A stretch of DNA of 64,000 nucleotides from JAPLFM01 sp964650885 (GTDB lineage: Bacteria > Bacteroidota > Ignavibacteria > Kapaibacteriales > UBA2268): NCBI GenBank assembly GCA_964650885.1, contig CAZYXG010000001.1, positions 231,182-295,181 on the forward strand, written 5' to 3'. Below, in pieces: positions 1 through 8,725 of the stretch (the stretch's first letter is position 1; each line of letters starts with the position of its first letter). The notes below the pieces were generated by a model. The model made no database searches. It saw nothing but the letters and a program-made list of their open reading frames with translations, and was not told where the DNA came from. The position numbers and the translations under genes were made by a program.

Positions 1-795
1 TGATGTATTTAAAAATCCTTGACTAAAGTTAATCAAGGTAGAAAGAGAGTCCCCTTCCCTAAATTCGTATTCATTTGGCAATGCAATTTCGCCATAGCTA
101 GCTATACTTTGACTTTTGTTAATCGGATAAACAACAATCTGATCGCCACCTTGCACAAAAGGGTTATAATCTTTGTTTCCTAAATTATAAAATTTTAATA
201 AATCAACTTGGATTTTTTGTTGAATACCGTTCTCTCCTCGCAAAATAACTATATTTCTAAGAGAGCCATCTTTTTTAAAACCACCAACTTTTTCAATCAC
301 TTCTGAAACTCTTTCCGCCGAAGTGGCATTCACAATATTAGGTCTCTGCACTTGACCGCTAACTATTACCTTAAATTTCTTGATTTTAGATAAAGCTACA
401 TAAACTTCATTGGATAGGTAAGTTTTTTTTACTTTTTCTTTAATTAGAATGTATGCTTCACCTAATGTTTTCTCTTTTAAATTGATAGCACCAATTTTAG
501 GCACAATCAAATTGCCATCAGGAGTTACTATCCCCTTAAATTCCAAAGAATTAGCACTAAGCAAAGTAATTGTAAATTCATCACCAGGCCCAACAATATA
601 AATAGAAGCGTCAAGTTCTTTTTCTGTAAGCCCTTGATTATCAATTGAGTTTTGCTTCGCATTGTTAATATTCAAAGTATCCACAGCTCCAACTGTTACA
701 CCAGTTATAAGTTTGTAATCAACTTGTGAATAAACTTTTGAAGAAAAAGTGAAAATTGTAAAAATTAAGAATGAAATGAAATTATTTTTTAGCAT
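1..795 (-). CDS. Polysaccharide export protein (Wza-like, SLBB), 3' end cut by window
   Basis: The minus-strand frame opens with ATG at 795 and runs off the left edge without a stop, giving 265 visible residues. Residues 1-24 look like a Sec signal peptide ending in VYSQ. Around residue 66 the sequence YIVGPGDEFTITL is the hallmark start of the Poly_export domain of Wza-family outer-membrane polysaccharide exporters. It is followed by PDGNLIVPKIG and, from about residue 150, by SLBB-like repeats (KKFKVIVSGQVQRPN, then GGFKKDGSLRNIVILRG). The family forms or lines the outer-membrane channel for capsule or exopolysaccharide. It is divergent from suhB across 80 bases. The missing C-terminus prevents judging total length. 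Confidence 0.85.
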   Translation of the reverse strand, partial: MLKNNFISFLIFTIFTFSSKVYSQVDYKLITGVTVGAVDTLNINNAKQNSIDNQGLTEKELDASIYIVGPGDEFTITLLSANSLEFKGIVTPDGNLIVPKIGAINLKEKTLGEAYILIKEKVKKTYLSNEVYVALSKIKKFKVIVSGQVQRPNIVNATSAERVSEVIEKVGGFKKDGSLRNIVILRGENGIQQKIQVDLLKFYNLGNKDYNPFVQGGDQIVVYPINKSQSIASYGEIALPNEYEFREGDSLSTLINFSQGFLNTS

Positions 796-875
796 TTTTG
801 AAAGAATTGTAAATACATAAACAGCAATATAAAACAATTGTTTTACTTAATAAAATTTGTTTAAAGAAATTAAAA

Positions 876-1658
876 ATGCAAAATCTTTATAATTTAGGAC
901 TTGAAGTTACCTTGAATGCTGGTAAGTTATTGAAAGATGGCTTCGGTACTGTCTTTGAAATTCAAAATAAAGAAGGTAAGAATAACCTTGTAACTGAATA
1001 TGATTTCAAAGCTGAAGAGCAAATAATTGGTAGCATTAAGAAAGAATTCCCAAACCATTCGTTTCTTGCAGAAGAAAGTGGTGTGGCTCATCATAATTCC
1101 GAAAGCGAATATAGATGGGTGATTGATCCATTAGATGGCACAGTAAATTTTGCTCATAATATTCCTATATTTTGCGTCAGCATAGCTATGGAATATCGTG
1201 GAGAAATACAATTTGGATTCATTTTCAATCCAATTACAAATGAACTCTTCACTGCTCAAAAAGGTAAAGGTGCATTTTTTAACGACAAAAAAATCAATGT
1301 TTCAAATACCACTGATTTTGAAAAATCTTTCTTAGTTACTGGTTTTCCATATAATATTAATGAAAACCCTGACAACTGTTTGCAGCATTTTACTGATATA
1401 ATCTCATACGGAATGCCCATTCGCAGACTTGGCTCAGCAGCTATTGATTTGGCTTATGTTGCTTGTGGCAGGTTCGATGCTTTTTGGGAAGTTTCTCTCA
1501 ATCCTTGGGATGTAGCTGCTGGTTTGATTATTGTGCAAGAAGCAGGTGGCAAAGTTACTAATTATCAAGGTGATCAATTCACTCTCAAGGAAAAATCTCT
1601 AATTGCTAGTAATGATTTAATACATAATGAACTTTTAAAAGTTGTAAATAGAAAATGA
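876..1658 (+). CDS. suhB: Inositol monophosphatase family protein (SuhB-like)
   Basis: 260 residues, the normal family length. The metal-binding signatures are all present: LAEESG (Glu66-Glu67), WVIDPLDGTVNF (Asp84, Asp87) and NPWDVAAG (Asp212). The family hydrolyses inositol-1-phosphate or related sugar phosphates in the cytoplasm using magnesium; the true substrate cannot be read from sequence, and some members act as 3',5'-bisphosphate nucleotidases. The stop codon TGA overlaps the ATG of dapF by four bases, so the two are probably translationally coupled. Confidence 0.88.
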   Translation: MQNLYNLGLEVTLNAGKLLKDGFGTVFEIQNKEGKNNLVTEYDFKAEEQIIGSIKKEFPNHSFLAEESGVAHHNSESEYRWVIDPLDGTVNFAHNIPIFCVSIAMEYRGEIQFGFIFNPITNELFTAQKGKGAFFNDKKINVSNTTDFEKSFLVTGFPYNINENPDNCLQHFTDIISYGMPIRRLGSAAIDLAYVACGRFDAFWEVSLNPWDVAAGLIIVQEAGGKVTNYQGDQFTLKEKSLIASNDLIHNELLKVVNRK

Positions 1659-2473
1659 GAAAAGTAGAAATAAATATTCTTTCGGGTTCAGGCAATATAT
1701 TTTCAGTAATTGATAATCTAGAAACAGTTACAAGTTTCAATGAAATCAAAGAAAATGTTGATAAACTCTGTAATTTAGATAATTATAAAACAGAAGGCAT
1801 AATCCTTTTGAATAATAGTATTGAAAAGTATGATTTCACTTGTGATTTCCTCAATCCTGATGGTTCATCTGGTATGATGTGTGGAAATGGAGGCAGAGCA
1901 ATCTTATTTTTCGCAAAGCAAAAAGCATTATTCAATCATAAAGCAAAATTTAGATTGTCTGGGATAGATTATTCTGGAACAGTTGAAGATAACTTTGTTA
2001 CAATTAAATTCCCTCCTCCACTTCAATTTATAGATAATATTGAAATTGAAACGAGTTTAGGTAAATTAACTGTCGCTTATGTAAATATTGGCACAGACCA
2101 TTGCGTTATAAATGCAAATCAATTACCCGACAATTTCAATATTAACATAATTGGCAAAGAAATTCGTCAACACAAAATGTTTGGAAAACGAGGTGTTAAT
2201 GCCAATTTTTATCAATTAAAAAGTAATGATTTAATAAGCATTAGAACTTACGAACGTGGTGTAGAAGGTGAAACTGGAGCTTGTGGCACTGGTGCAATCT
2301 CAACGGCTCTTATTACTAACCTAAGAGGTGAAACTAATAATCCTTTGAATCTTATACCTACAAGTCAATCTGTAGTTAAAGTTGAATTCCAAGGAAGTTT
2401 CCCAAATAAAATAGATAACATTTGCTATTCAGGCAAAGTTGAGCTATTAGATAAAATTATTGTTGAATATTAA
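1655..2473 (+). CDS. dapF: Diaminopimelate epimerase
   Basis: 272 residues. DapF interconverts LL- and meso-diaminopimelate for lysine and peptidoglycan synthesis in the cytoplasm. Both catalytic cysteines are visible: Cys76 in MMCGNGGRA and Cys210 in ERGVEGETGACGTG. The N-terminus is somewhat divergent (GSGNIFSVID where GNDF is usual) and GVNANF replaces the more common GVNVNF, but no active-site residue is missing. It overlaps the end of suhB by four bases and is followed 18 bases later by an acyl-CoA dehydrogenase, suggesting a three-gene transcript ending at the terminator near 3670. Confidence 0.92.
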   Translation: MRKVEINILSGSGNIFSVIDNLETVTSFNEIKENVDKLCNLDNYKTEGIILLNNSIEKYDFTCDFLNPDGSSGMMCGNGGRAILFFAKQKALFNHKAKFRLSGIDYSGTVEDNFVTIKFPPPLQFIDNIEIETSLGKLTVAYVNIGTDHCVINANQLPDNFNINIIGKEIRQHKMFGKRGVNANFYQLKSNDLISIRTYERGVEGETGACGTGAISTALITNLRGETNNPLNLIPTSQSVVKVEFQGSFPNKIDNICYSGKVELLDKIIVEY

Positions 2474-2491
2474 TAAAAAAAAGTTTGTGCT

Positions 2492-3649
2492 ATGCCAATC
2501 AATAGAAATTTAAACGAAGAACAAATATCTTTAAGAAACATTGTTCGCAAATTTGCAGAAGAAGAAATAAGATTAAAATCAAAAGAATTAGACGAAAAAG
2601 AAGAATTCTCTTCAGATTTAACTCTTAAAATGGCTGATTTAGGATTACTAGGTGCTTTTGTTCCTAGTAAATATGGTGGCAGTGAGTTAGACTATGTTTC
2701 CTATATTATTGCAGTCGAAGAGTTAGCTAGGGTTGATGGCTCACAAGCTTCAACAATTGCTGCTCACAATTCATTAGGCACAGGTCCGCTTTATTACTTT
2801 GGAAACGATGAACAAAAAAGTAAGTATCTACCATTAATTACTTCAAAACACCTTTGGGGTTTTGGATTAACAGAACCTGAAGCTGGCTCCGATGCTGGAA
2901 ATACTCAAACTACCGCTGTGGAAGATGGTGATTTTTGGGTTATAAATGGCAGTAAAATTTTCATTACAAATTCTGCAAATGAGTTAACTCTTGGATCTAC
3001 CGTACTCGCTGTTACAGGCGAAAGAGAAAATGGGAAAAAAGAATTAAGTTGCTTTATTGTAGAAAATGGTACTCCTGGCTTCACTGCAAATGAGATGCAC
3101 GGAAAAATGATGTGGCGTTCTTCAAACACTGGAGAGTTACATTTTGACAACGTGAGAGTACATAAAAGTGCAATGCTTGGCAAACGAGGCGATGGTTTCA
3201 AACAAATGTTATCTACTTTGGACAAAGGTAGATTATCTATTGCAGCTATGGGACTTGGATTGGCACAAGGTGCATTTGATTATGCACTTAAATATGCGAA
3301 AGAAAGATTGACTTTTGGAAAAGCTATTTCTACTTATCAAGCAATTGCTTTCAAATTGGCTGATGTAGAAATGGGGATTGAAATGGCTAGGAACTATCTT
3401 TATGATGTTTGTAGAATGGCAGAAGAAGGACTCAATATCACAAAAGAAGGTGCAATTGCAAAATTAAATTGCTCTGAACTTGCACATATTTCAGCAAATC
3501 ATTGCGTTCAAATTCTTGGTGGTTATGGGCTTATGAAAGAATACGATGCAGAAAAATATTACAGAGATCAAAAACTTCTCGAAATTGGAGAAGGTACTTC
3601 TGAAATCCAACGGCTTGTGATAGCTAGAGAAATTGGTTGCTTTGAATAA
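2492..3649 (+). CDS. Acyl-CoA dehydrogenase, short/butyryl-chain type
   Basis: 385 residues, full length for the family. FAD-dependent enzymes of this family oxidise acyl-CoA to trans-2-enoyl-CoA and pass electrons to ETF. Visible signatures are GFGLTEPEAGSDAGN, the C-terminal QILGGYGLMKEYDAEKYYRD and EIGEGTSEIQRLVIAREI, in which Glu367 is in the position of the catalytic base of short-chain and butyryl-CoA dehydrogenases. Chain-length specificity is inferred from that motif only. It is the last gene before a strong hairpin terminator. Confidence 0.9.
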   Translation: MPINRNLNEEQISLRNIVRKFAEEEIRLKSKELDEKEEFSSDLTLKMADLGLLGAFVPSKYGGSELDYVSYIIAVEELARVDGSQASTIAAHNSLGTGPLYYFGNDEQKSKYLPLITSKHLWGFGLTEPEAGSDAGNTQTTAVEDGDFWVINGSKIFITNSANELTLGSTVLAVTGERENGKKELSCFIVENGTPGFTANEMHGKMMWRSSNTGELHFDNVRVHKSAMLGKRGDGFKQMLSTLDKGRLSIAAMGLGLAQGAFDYALKYAKERLTFGKAISTYQAIAFKLADVEMGIEMARNYLYDVCRMAEEGLNITKEGAIAKLNCSELAHISANHCVQILGGYGLMKEYDAEKYYRDQKLLEIGEGTSEIQRLVIAREIGCFE

Positions 3650-3658
3650 TTATTTAGA

Positions 3659-3692
3659 AGAAGGGTTGGAATTTTCGACCCTTCTTTTTTTT
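3659..3692 (+). terminator. Rho-independent terminator after the acyl-CoA dehydrogenase
   Basis: AGAAGGGT (3659-3666) pairs with ACCCTTCT (3678-3685) and is followed by a run of T. It lies 10 bases after the stop of the suhB-dapF-acyl-CoA dehydrogenase group and so closes that transcript. Confidence 0.85.
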
Positions 3693-3784
3693 ATTAAATC
3701 ATTTAATTCCACAATCATTAAAATTAATCACTTTGAAATGTAAAAGTTTTGAATTAAATTCTAAATCACACAATCGAGAATTTA

Positions 3785-6370
3785 ATGAAAAAGTATTTGT
3801 ACATCCTTTCTATTTTTAGCTTCTTTTTAGCAAACAATTTATTTAGCCAAAGCTCATCTATCACAGAAGTAAAAGCTTTTACTTTTGGAAGTGTCAGATC
3901 CGCTTGGGTAGATTTGCCTCAAAACACCGATAAATTCAATAAGATTAATCTCAAATATACTCTTCGCTGCCCACCTGGAAAGCCTTGCGGAGAATGGGAC
4001 TACATTGCAAATATTTTTATTTTGCACTGGTTTGCCCCCTCTTTTAGAGTTGATTCAGCAATAGTTGATACATTCAAATTCTCAAAAATTCCTACTTATA
4101 ACTTTACATATAAGTATGACTCGTTAGGTGTTTTAAAAATTGACTCTGTTTTAAACAAAGTAAAATTAGTAGATTTCTATTTAGATATCGATAACAATAC
4201 TAATAGAACTAATTCCTTATCAGTTTATCCAATTAATTGGAGATTTTTTGTTAATGCTAATACTCAGAAATTAGATTCAATTATGTTGAAGAATGATTCT
4301 ACTTTAGTGCTTAATAGAACAAGAGTTTATGAAAGCAAATCACCTTATTATAATGAAAGATTTGAAATAGTGCGATATATAACACCTTATGGAAATGGTT
4401 TGAATTTAGGCGCTGGTTGGACTTGGAATATGGATATTTCTGATTTTGAGCTATACTTAAAAGGGAAAGTATATATACAAAATACAAATGGTCAAGAAGA
4501 ACTTGATTTAACTTTCCAATATTACGAAGGACCAAAAGAAAGACAAATCTTAAGCATTAAAAAAGTTTACGACACTTATCCAACTTACGACAAAAATATT
4601 GAGAAATATATTCCAGAAATTAAATTTACCCTCGGTGCTGAAGAAACAATGGGGAAATTAATCATTATTCAGTCTGGACATGGATTTGGTGGAAATTCCG
4701 ATAATTGTGCTGAATTTTGTAAAAAGAAAGGATTCTTCAAAATAAATGGAGTGCAAAAACAAGAACACGATGTTTGGAGAGAATGCGGCAATATTCCTCT
4801 TTATCCTCAAGGAGGCACTTGGCTAATTGATAGAACTAATTGGTGTCCAGGAATGGAAGTAGAACCTTATAATTTTGAATTTTCTGAGTTTATAAAGTTA
4901 GGAGTTGAAAATCAAGTTGATTACGATATGGAATACTATAACAATTCTTGGAAATATGGCAATGGTGGCAACGAAAGACCATACTATGCAATAACTGGAT
5001 ATTTAGTTACTTATGGTAGTCTGCAGAGCAATGTAGATGCAGAATTAACAGAAATTTTAGCTCCAACTAATAAACAAATCTATAACAGACAGAATCCAAT
5101 TTGTAACCACCCAGAAATAAAAATTACCAATAAAGGGAAAAGTAAAATAAATTCTGTAGAAATTGAATTTGGAGTGCAAGGTAAAACTAAACAAACAAAA
5201 ACAGTAAACTTAGCTCTATTCTTCAATCAAAGTCAAATTATTACATTTGAAGACAGTAGTTTAGAAACTCCTGAAATTGCTGGTGTGAACTCAAAATATG
5301 AGGTTTCAATTTTAAAAGTAAATAATCAAGTTGATGAATTTAATGGAAATAACAGTATCATTTCAGATTTCAAAGGTACTCCATCATATCCAAGTAATTT
5401 ACTTTTAGAACTTCAATCAAATAACTATGACGAAATTGGTTCGGACTCCCCTTACCGATACACCCTAAAAAATAGCTTAGGTGAGTTGATTTTCTCCAAA
5501 GAATCTACAGAAAACAATAAAACTTATTCCGATTCACTTAAATTAACTGATGGTTGCTATACACTTGAGTTAGAAAATAAACTTGGTTATGGACTATTTT
5601 TCTGGTTTTTGCAAAGAAACAATAATGGATCATTAAATAAGTTCAAAGCGGGACAATTTAGATTATTATCTAATGGTCAAAATAAACTTAACTTCAATGT
5701 TGATTTTGGTAACAACATCATACATAACTTTACAGTTAGCCCACAACCAACTGTTAGTGTAAGTGCAGAATTGATTGATTTTGGAAAAGTTTTGCAAAAA
5801 GATTCATTAATTAAAACATTTGAAATATCTCCAGTTGGCAAAAGTTCTTTAAAAGTAGACAACGTAAATATTCCACTTGGTGCGAACAAAGGATTCTCTA
5901 TAAACAAAATCTCACCTGCCCTTGGTAGCTCTTTAAAGTCAGGAGAAAAAATGACAGTAGAAGTGAAATATAAATCAACTACTCTTGGAAAGAAAGTAGC
6001 AAATTTAGTAGTATCCACCAATGATATGCTATATTCAACAGTAATTGTGAAATTAAATGCAGAAACTACTGATTTGAATAGCATAGCAGATTATATTGAA
6101 GATAATATCAATATAGATATAATTGCTAATAATGAAACTCTCACTTTAATTGATAAGAACTTTGAACTTTATGGTAAAAATATAAATTTGAAAATTTTCA
6201 ATTCGATTGGTAAAGATGTTACGAGAGAATTAATTCAAGAAAACTTTTTTAGTTTCACAAGCAATCAGCAAATTATAGAATTTAACAACTCAATAATTAG
6301 TGGGGCTTATTTTCTTGTAATTGAATTTGAAAATAGAAACTTAAGCAAAGTTTTAAACTTTGTTAATTAA
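3785..6370 (+). CDS. T9SS-secreted protein with PNGase F-like domains
   Basis: 861 residues. Residues 1-22 form a Sec signal peptide. The region from about 60 (CPPGKPCGEWDYIANIF) and the later HGFGGNSDNCAEFC and GGTWLIDRTNWCPGMEVEP blocks match the N- and C-terminal halves of peptide:N-glycosidase F family proteins, with cysteine-rich, Trp-rich landmarks in the expected order. Residues about 655-765 resemble a choice-of-anchor D (ASH-like) beta domain (DFGKVLQKDSL). The last 85 or so residues (NLKIFNSIGKDV ... GAYFLVIEF) fit a type A T9SS sorting domain. Secretion and cell-surface release are therefore expected; deglycosylating activity is only inferred. It overlaps the convergent barrel gene by 8 bases. 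Confidence 0.75.
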   Translation: MKKYLYILSIFSFFLANNLFSQSSSITEVKAFTFGSVRSAWVDLPQNTDKFNKINLKYTLRCPPGKPCGEWDYIANIFILHWFAPSFRVDSAIVDTFKFSKIPTYNFTYKYDSLGVLKIDSVLNKVKLVDFYLDIDNNTNRTNSLSVYPINWRFFVNANTQKLDSIMLKNDSTLVLNRTRVYESKSPYYNERFEIVRYITPYGNGLNLGAGWTWNMDISDFELYLKGKVYIQNTNGQEELDLTFQYYEGPKERQILSIKKVYDTYPTYDKNIEKYIPEIKFTLGAEETMGKLIIIQSGHGFGGNSDNCAEFCKKKGFFKINGVQKQEHDVWRECGNIPLYPQGGTWLIDRTNWCPGMEVEPYNFEFSEFIKLGVENQVDYDMEYYNNSWKYGNGGNERPYYAITGYLVTYGSLQSNVDAELTEILAPTNKQIYNRQNPICNHPEIKITNKGKSKINSVEIEFGVQGKTKQTKTVNLALFFNQSQIITFEDSSLETPEIAGVNSKYEVSILKVNNQVDEFNGNNSIISDFKGTPSYPSNLLLELQSNNYDEIGSDSPYRYTLKNSLGELIFSKESTENNKTYSDSLKLTDGCYTLELENKLGYGLFFWFLQRNNNGSLNKFKAGQFRLLSNGQNKLNFNVDFGNNIIHNFTVSPQPTVSVSAELIDFGKVLQKDSLIKTFEISPVGKSSLKVDNVNIPLGANKGFSINKISPALGSSLKSGEKMTVEVKYKSTTLGKKVANLVVSTNDMLYSTVIVKLNAETTDLNSIADYIEDNINIDIIANNETLTLIDKNFELYGKNINLKIFNSIGKDVTRELIQENFFSFTSNQQIIEFNNSIISGAYFLVIEFENRNLSKVLNFVN

Positions 6371-7073
6371 GAAATGCTTTCAGCTCTAATTTTACGAATG
6401 AACCTAAAGTATTCCACTTTAGGTTTATTTTTTGTGGAAATTGATAATTTAGACCAGCTATAGGTGACAACTGAAATGTCTTATTTTTATTTAGATTTAA
6501 GTCATATTGAATTAGCATTTCTATGCTTGCATAGCCAAAAGAATTATTAATTCTCGCTCCAGAATATGAATTTCTAATTCTATTTTGCGTTTCTTTGAAT
6601 ATCAAGTTGTCGTTATCTGTTATTTTTTCAAATTGCTTATAGCTAAACACTTCAATAAGATTATAATGTAAACCACCTCCAATTTTGAAATTCTTTCCAA
6701 TATTATGTTTATATCTCGCGCCAATTAAATAACCCTCGGTTTCTAAATCAAAAAAATATGAAAAAGAAGCTTGTTTTTCAATTCCGTCCTTGCTAACTAA
6801 AGTAAAGCTTTTATTCTCGAAGCTATAACTTGCATTTAAATTACCAAAATCCAATTCGAGTGAAGAATTTTCAAATTGCACACCAATACCAAAAGAGAAA
6901 CTTTGAGCTTCACCATTTCCAGTTTTAAATTCATTGCAACAAGTTGGATTATTAAATATTGTAGTGAAATTAGTACTGTTTTGGTTAAATTCTTTTTGGT
7001 AACCTATTGTAAGATAATAACCATTAGCTTTAGAAACTTGATTTGAACATAAAACAAAAAAAAGAAGTGCCAT
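6363..7073 (-). CDS. Small outer-membrane beta-barrel protein (CC-motif family)
   Basis: The open frame extends up to 7118, but the credible start is ATG at 7073, giving 236 residues that begin with a signal peptide (MALLFFVLCSNQVSKA). The rest has alternating hydrophobic beta strands and ends in EL.AFLN, as expected for an 8-10-strand outer-membrane barrel. A Cys-Cys pair (NPTCCNEF) and the block NRIRNSYSGARINNS recur in the protein at 15851-16684, so the two are paralogues. Function unknown. The start codon lies in the loop of the flavodoxin terminator, so expression may depend on read-through. A start at 7118 would lack a clean signal peptide. Confidence 0.65.
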   Translation of the reverse strand: MALLFFVLCSNQVSKANGYYLTIGYQKEFNQNSTNFTTIFNNPTCCNEFKTGNGEAQSFSFGIGVQFENSSLELDFGNLNASYSFENKSFTLVSKDGIEKQASFSYFFDLETEGYLIGARYKHNIGKNFKIGGGLHYNLIEVFSYKQFEKITDNDNLIFKETQNRIRNSYSGARINNSFGYASIEMLIQYDLNLNKNKTFQLSPIAGLNYQFPQKINLKWNTLGSFVKLELKAFLN

Positions 7074-7091
7074 TAGATAGCACTTCTTTTT
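7056..7091 (-). terminator. Flavodoxin terminator overlapping the next gene's start
   Basis: AAAAAGAAGTGC (7059-7070) and GCACTTCTTTTT (7080-7091) form a perfect 12-bp stem with a 9-base loop, followed on the minus strand by a T run. It sits 20 bases after the flavodoxin stop. The loop reads TATCTAATG on the minus strand, so it holds the predicted ATG of the downstream barrel gene. Confidence 0.85.
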
Positions 7092-7110
7092 AGTATCGAT
7101 TTTGATGTGG

Positions 7111-7626
7111 CTACACACCTAATTCTTTTTTAATTTGTTGCACCCAGATTTGAATTCTTTCTTCAGTTTGATCTTCTTGGTTGTCATTATCTATGGCTAA
7201 ACCAACCCACATACCGTCAGAATCTTGTCCAATTGAATGTTTATGTACGTAGCCATCTATTGAAGTTCTGCCAATAATCTTACCGCCATTCTCACGAACT
7301 GGTTTCGCCATTCTTCCAATAGCATCGCAAAAATTATCGCAATATGCTTCTTGATCGCCAGTACCTACAAAAGCTATTGTTTTACCAGTGAAATCTTTTA
7401 CACACCAATCTTGAAATTTTTCTTCCCAATCATCTTGCAATTCTCCGTCGTTCCAAGTTGGAGTGGCAATAACCAAAGTTTCATAATCGTCCAATTTTTC
7501 CAAAGGCACATTCACTATATCATAGATGTCAACGTCAAAGCCGTTAGCTTTTAATTCTTCTGTTACTTGTTCTGCAACAATTTCAGTTACGCCTGTATTT
7601 GTTCCATAAAAAAGACCAAGTTTCAT
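7111..7626 (-). CDS. fldA: Long-chain flavodoxin
   Basis: 171 residues, the usual length of long-chain flavodoxins. FMN-binding features are clear: the phosphate loop YGTNTGVTE at 7-15, the 60s loop TPTWNDGELQDDWEE, and GTGDQEAYCDNFCDAIG in the 90s loop. Flavodoxin is a soluble one-electron carrier that can replace ferredoxin when iron is scarce. It is transcribed alone on the minus strand, divergent from the SiaB-like gene, and is followed at once by a strong hairpin. No Fur box could be identified confidently. Confidence 0.95.
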   Translation of the reverse strand: MKLGLFYGTNTGVTEIVAEQVTEELKANGFDVDIYDIVNVPLEKLDDYETLVIATPTWNDGELQDDWEEKFQDWCVKDFTGKTIAFVGTGDQEAYCDNFCDAIGRMAKPVRENGGKIIGRTSIDGYVHKHSIGQDSDGMWVGLAIDNDNQEDQTEERIQIWVQQIKKELGV

Positions 7627-7719
7627 TTTTTTCCTTTTATTTTTAGATTAATTTCTACTTTATTTCAATTATAATTCGTTTAAGAAGCAAATTAAGGTAA
7701 AATATTTTAAATTTTTAAC

Positions 7720-7727
7720 TATATTTG
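7720..7727 (+). promoter_or_regulatory. Candidate -7 element (TATATTTG) upstream of the SiaB-like gene
   Basis: TATATTTG fits the Bacteroidota TAnnTTTG consensus and lies 26 bases before the first possible start of the SiaB-like gene. No TTTG is present at the -33 position, so this is a partial match only. Confidence 0.35.
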
Positions 7728-7753
7728 AAAGTCTCTTTCAAACTAATTTTAAA

Positions 7754-8323
7754 GTGGAGATTTTTGTGCTCAATTTTGACTTGTACAAATACTATATGGA
7801 TAGCAGAGAAAATAACATCATTTTAACATTTAAAGGAGCTCTTTCACAAGAGATTCTTGTTGAAATGGGTGATATTTTACGAACAAAGCTTATTTTAGAC
7901 AAACAAATCAAGAAAATTTTTGCTGTATTTGTTGAAATGGCTCAAAATATTATGCACTATTCCGCTGAAAGAGATTTCAGTGAAAAAGAGCAAAAAGAAA
8001 TTGGTGTTGGAATTGTGCTTTTTACACAAAATAAATCTCAATATTTCATAACTTCTGGAAATTTAGTCAATTCAAGCATTTGCGAAAGGCTCAAACTAAA
8101 ACTTGATAGAGTTAATGAACTTGATAGCGAAGGATTAAAACAATTGTATAAAGAGCAATTAACCAAACCTCAAGAGAATGAAAGCAGAGGTGCTGGATTG
8201 GGATTTATTGATATGGCTCGTAAGTCAAGCAATAAAATCATATATAGCTTAAAAGAGGTTTCCAATGAACACCATTTTCTCGAATTAACAATCACATTTA
8301 ATAAAGATGTAATCAAGGAGTAA
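7754..8323 (+). CDS. SiaB-like GHKL-fold protein kinase
   Basis: 189 residues from a GTG at 7754. GTG at 7766 (VLNFDLYKYYMDS) is an equally good start because similarity to the family begins there; the first ATG is 7796 and would remove conserved sequence. The N-box-like EMAQNIMHYSAER and the glycine-rich GAGLGFIDMARKSS are the ATP-binding features of SiaB-type kinases, which phosphorylate the small partner SiaC in Pseudomonas aeruginosa. The next gene, 8 bases away, encodes the SiaC-like partner, which strongly supports the assignment. No SiaA phosphatase or SiaD diguanylate cyclase is adjacent. Confidence 0.8.
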   Translation: MEIFVLNFDLYKYYMDSRENNIILTFKGALSQEILVEMGDILRTKLILDKQIKKIFAVFVEMAQNIMHYSAERDFSEKEQKEIGVGIVLFTQNKSQYFITSGNLVNSSICERLKLKLDRVNELDSEGLKQLYKEQLTKPQENESRGAGLGFIDMARKSSNKIIYSLKEVSNEHHFLELTITFNKDVIKE

Positions 8324-8331
8324 TTAAAATT

Positions 8332-8706
8332 ATGGAAAGTTTAAAAATTGAAGGAAGCAAAACCAAAGCTTACATAAACTTCGATGCTGAGTCAGGAGTT
8401 TTGGAAATTGGTGGCGAATCCTACCCAGAAAATGCATTAGAATTTTTCAAACCAGTTTATGATTGGTTAAATTCATATTTCAATGAATTCAAAGGTGAAG
8501 TTACATTCAACTTTAAAATGATTTATTTCAATACTTCATCTTCAAAAGCTATTTTAGATATTTTGGATTTGATTGAAAACTATCACAAAAGTGGTGGTAA
8601 AATCACTCTAAATTGGCATTATGAATCAGACGACGAAGATATCCAAGAAAGCGGAGAAGAGTTCGCTGAAGGTCTTTCTGTGCCTTACAACATTATTGCT
8701 TATTAA
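8332..8706 (+). CDS. SiaC-family regulatory phosphoprotein (DUF1987)
   Basis: 124 residues, the family length. The core IYFNTSSSKAILDILD includes Thr68, which falls at the position corresponding to the phosphorylated threonine of P. aeruginosa SiaC. In that system unphosphorylated SiaC binds and activates a diguanylate cyclase, and phosphorylation by SiaB releases it. The acidic stretch ESDDEDIQESGEE near the C-terminus is notable. Encoded between the kinase and a soluble histidine kinase, so its output here may be different from cyclic-di-GMP control. Identity is confident; target is not known. Confidence 0.85.
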   Translation: MESLKIEGSKTKAYINFDAESGVLEIGGESYPENALEFFKPVYDWLNSYFNEFKGEVTFNFKMIYFNTSSSKAILDILDLIENYHKSGGKITLNWHYESDDEDIQESGEEFAEGLSVPYNIIAY

Positions 8707-8725
8707 TTAATCTAGTCCAAACAAA

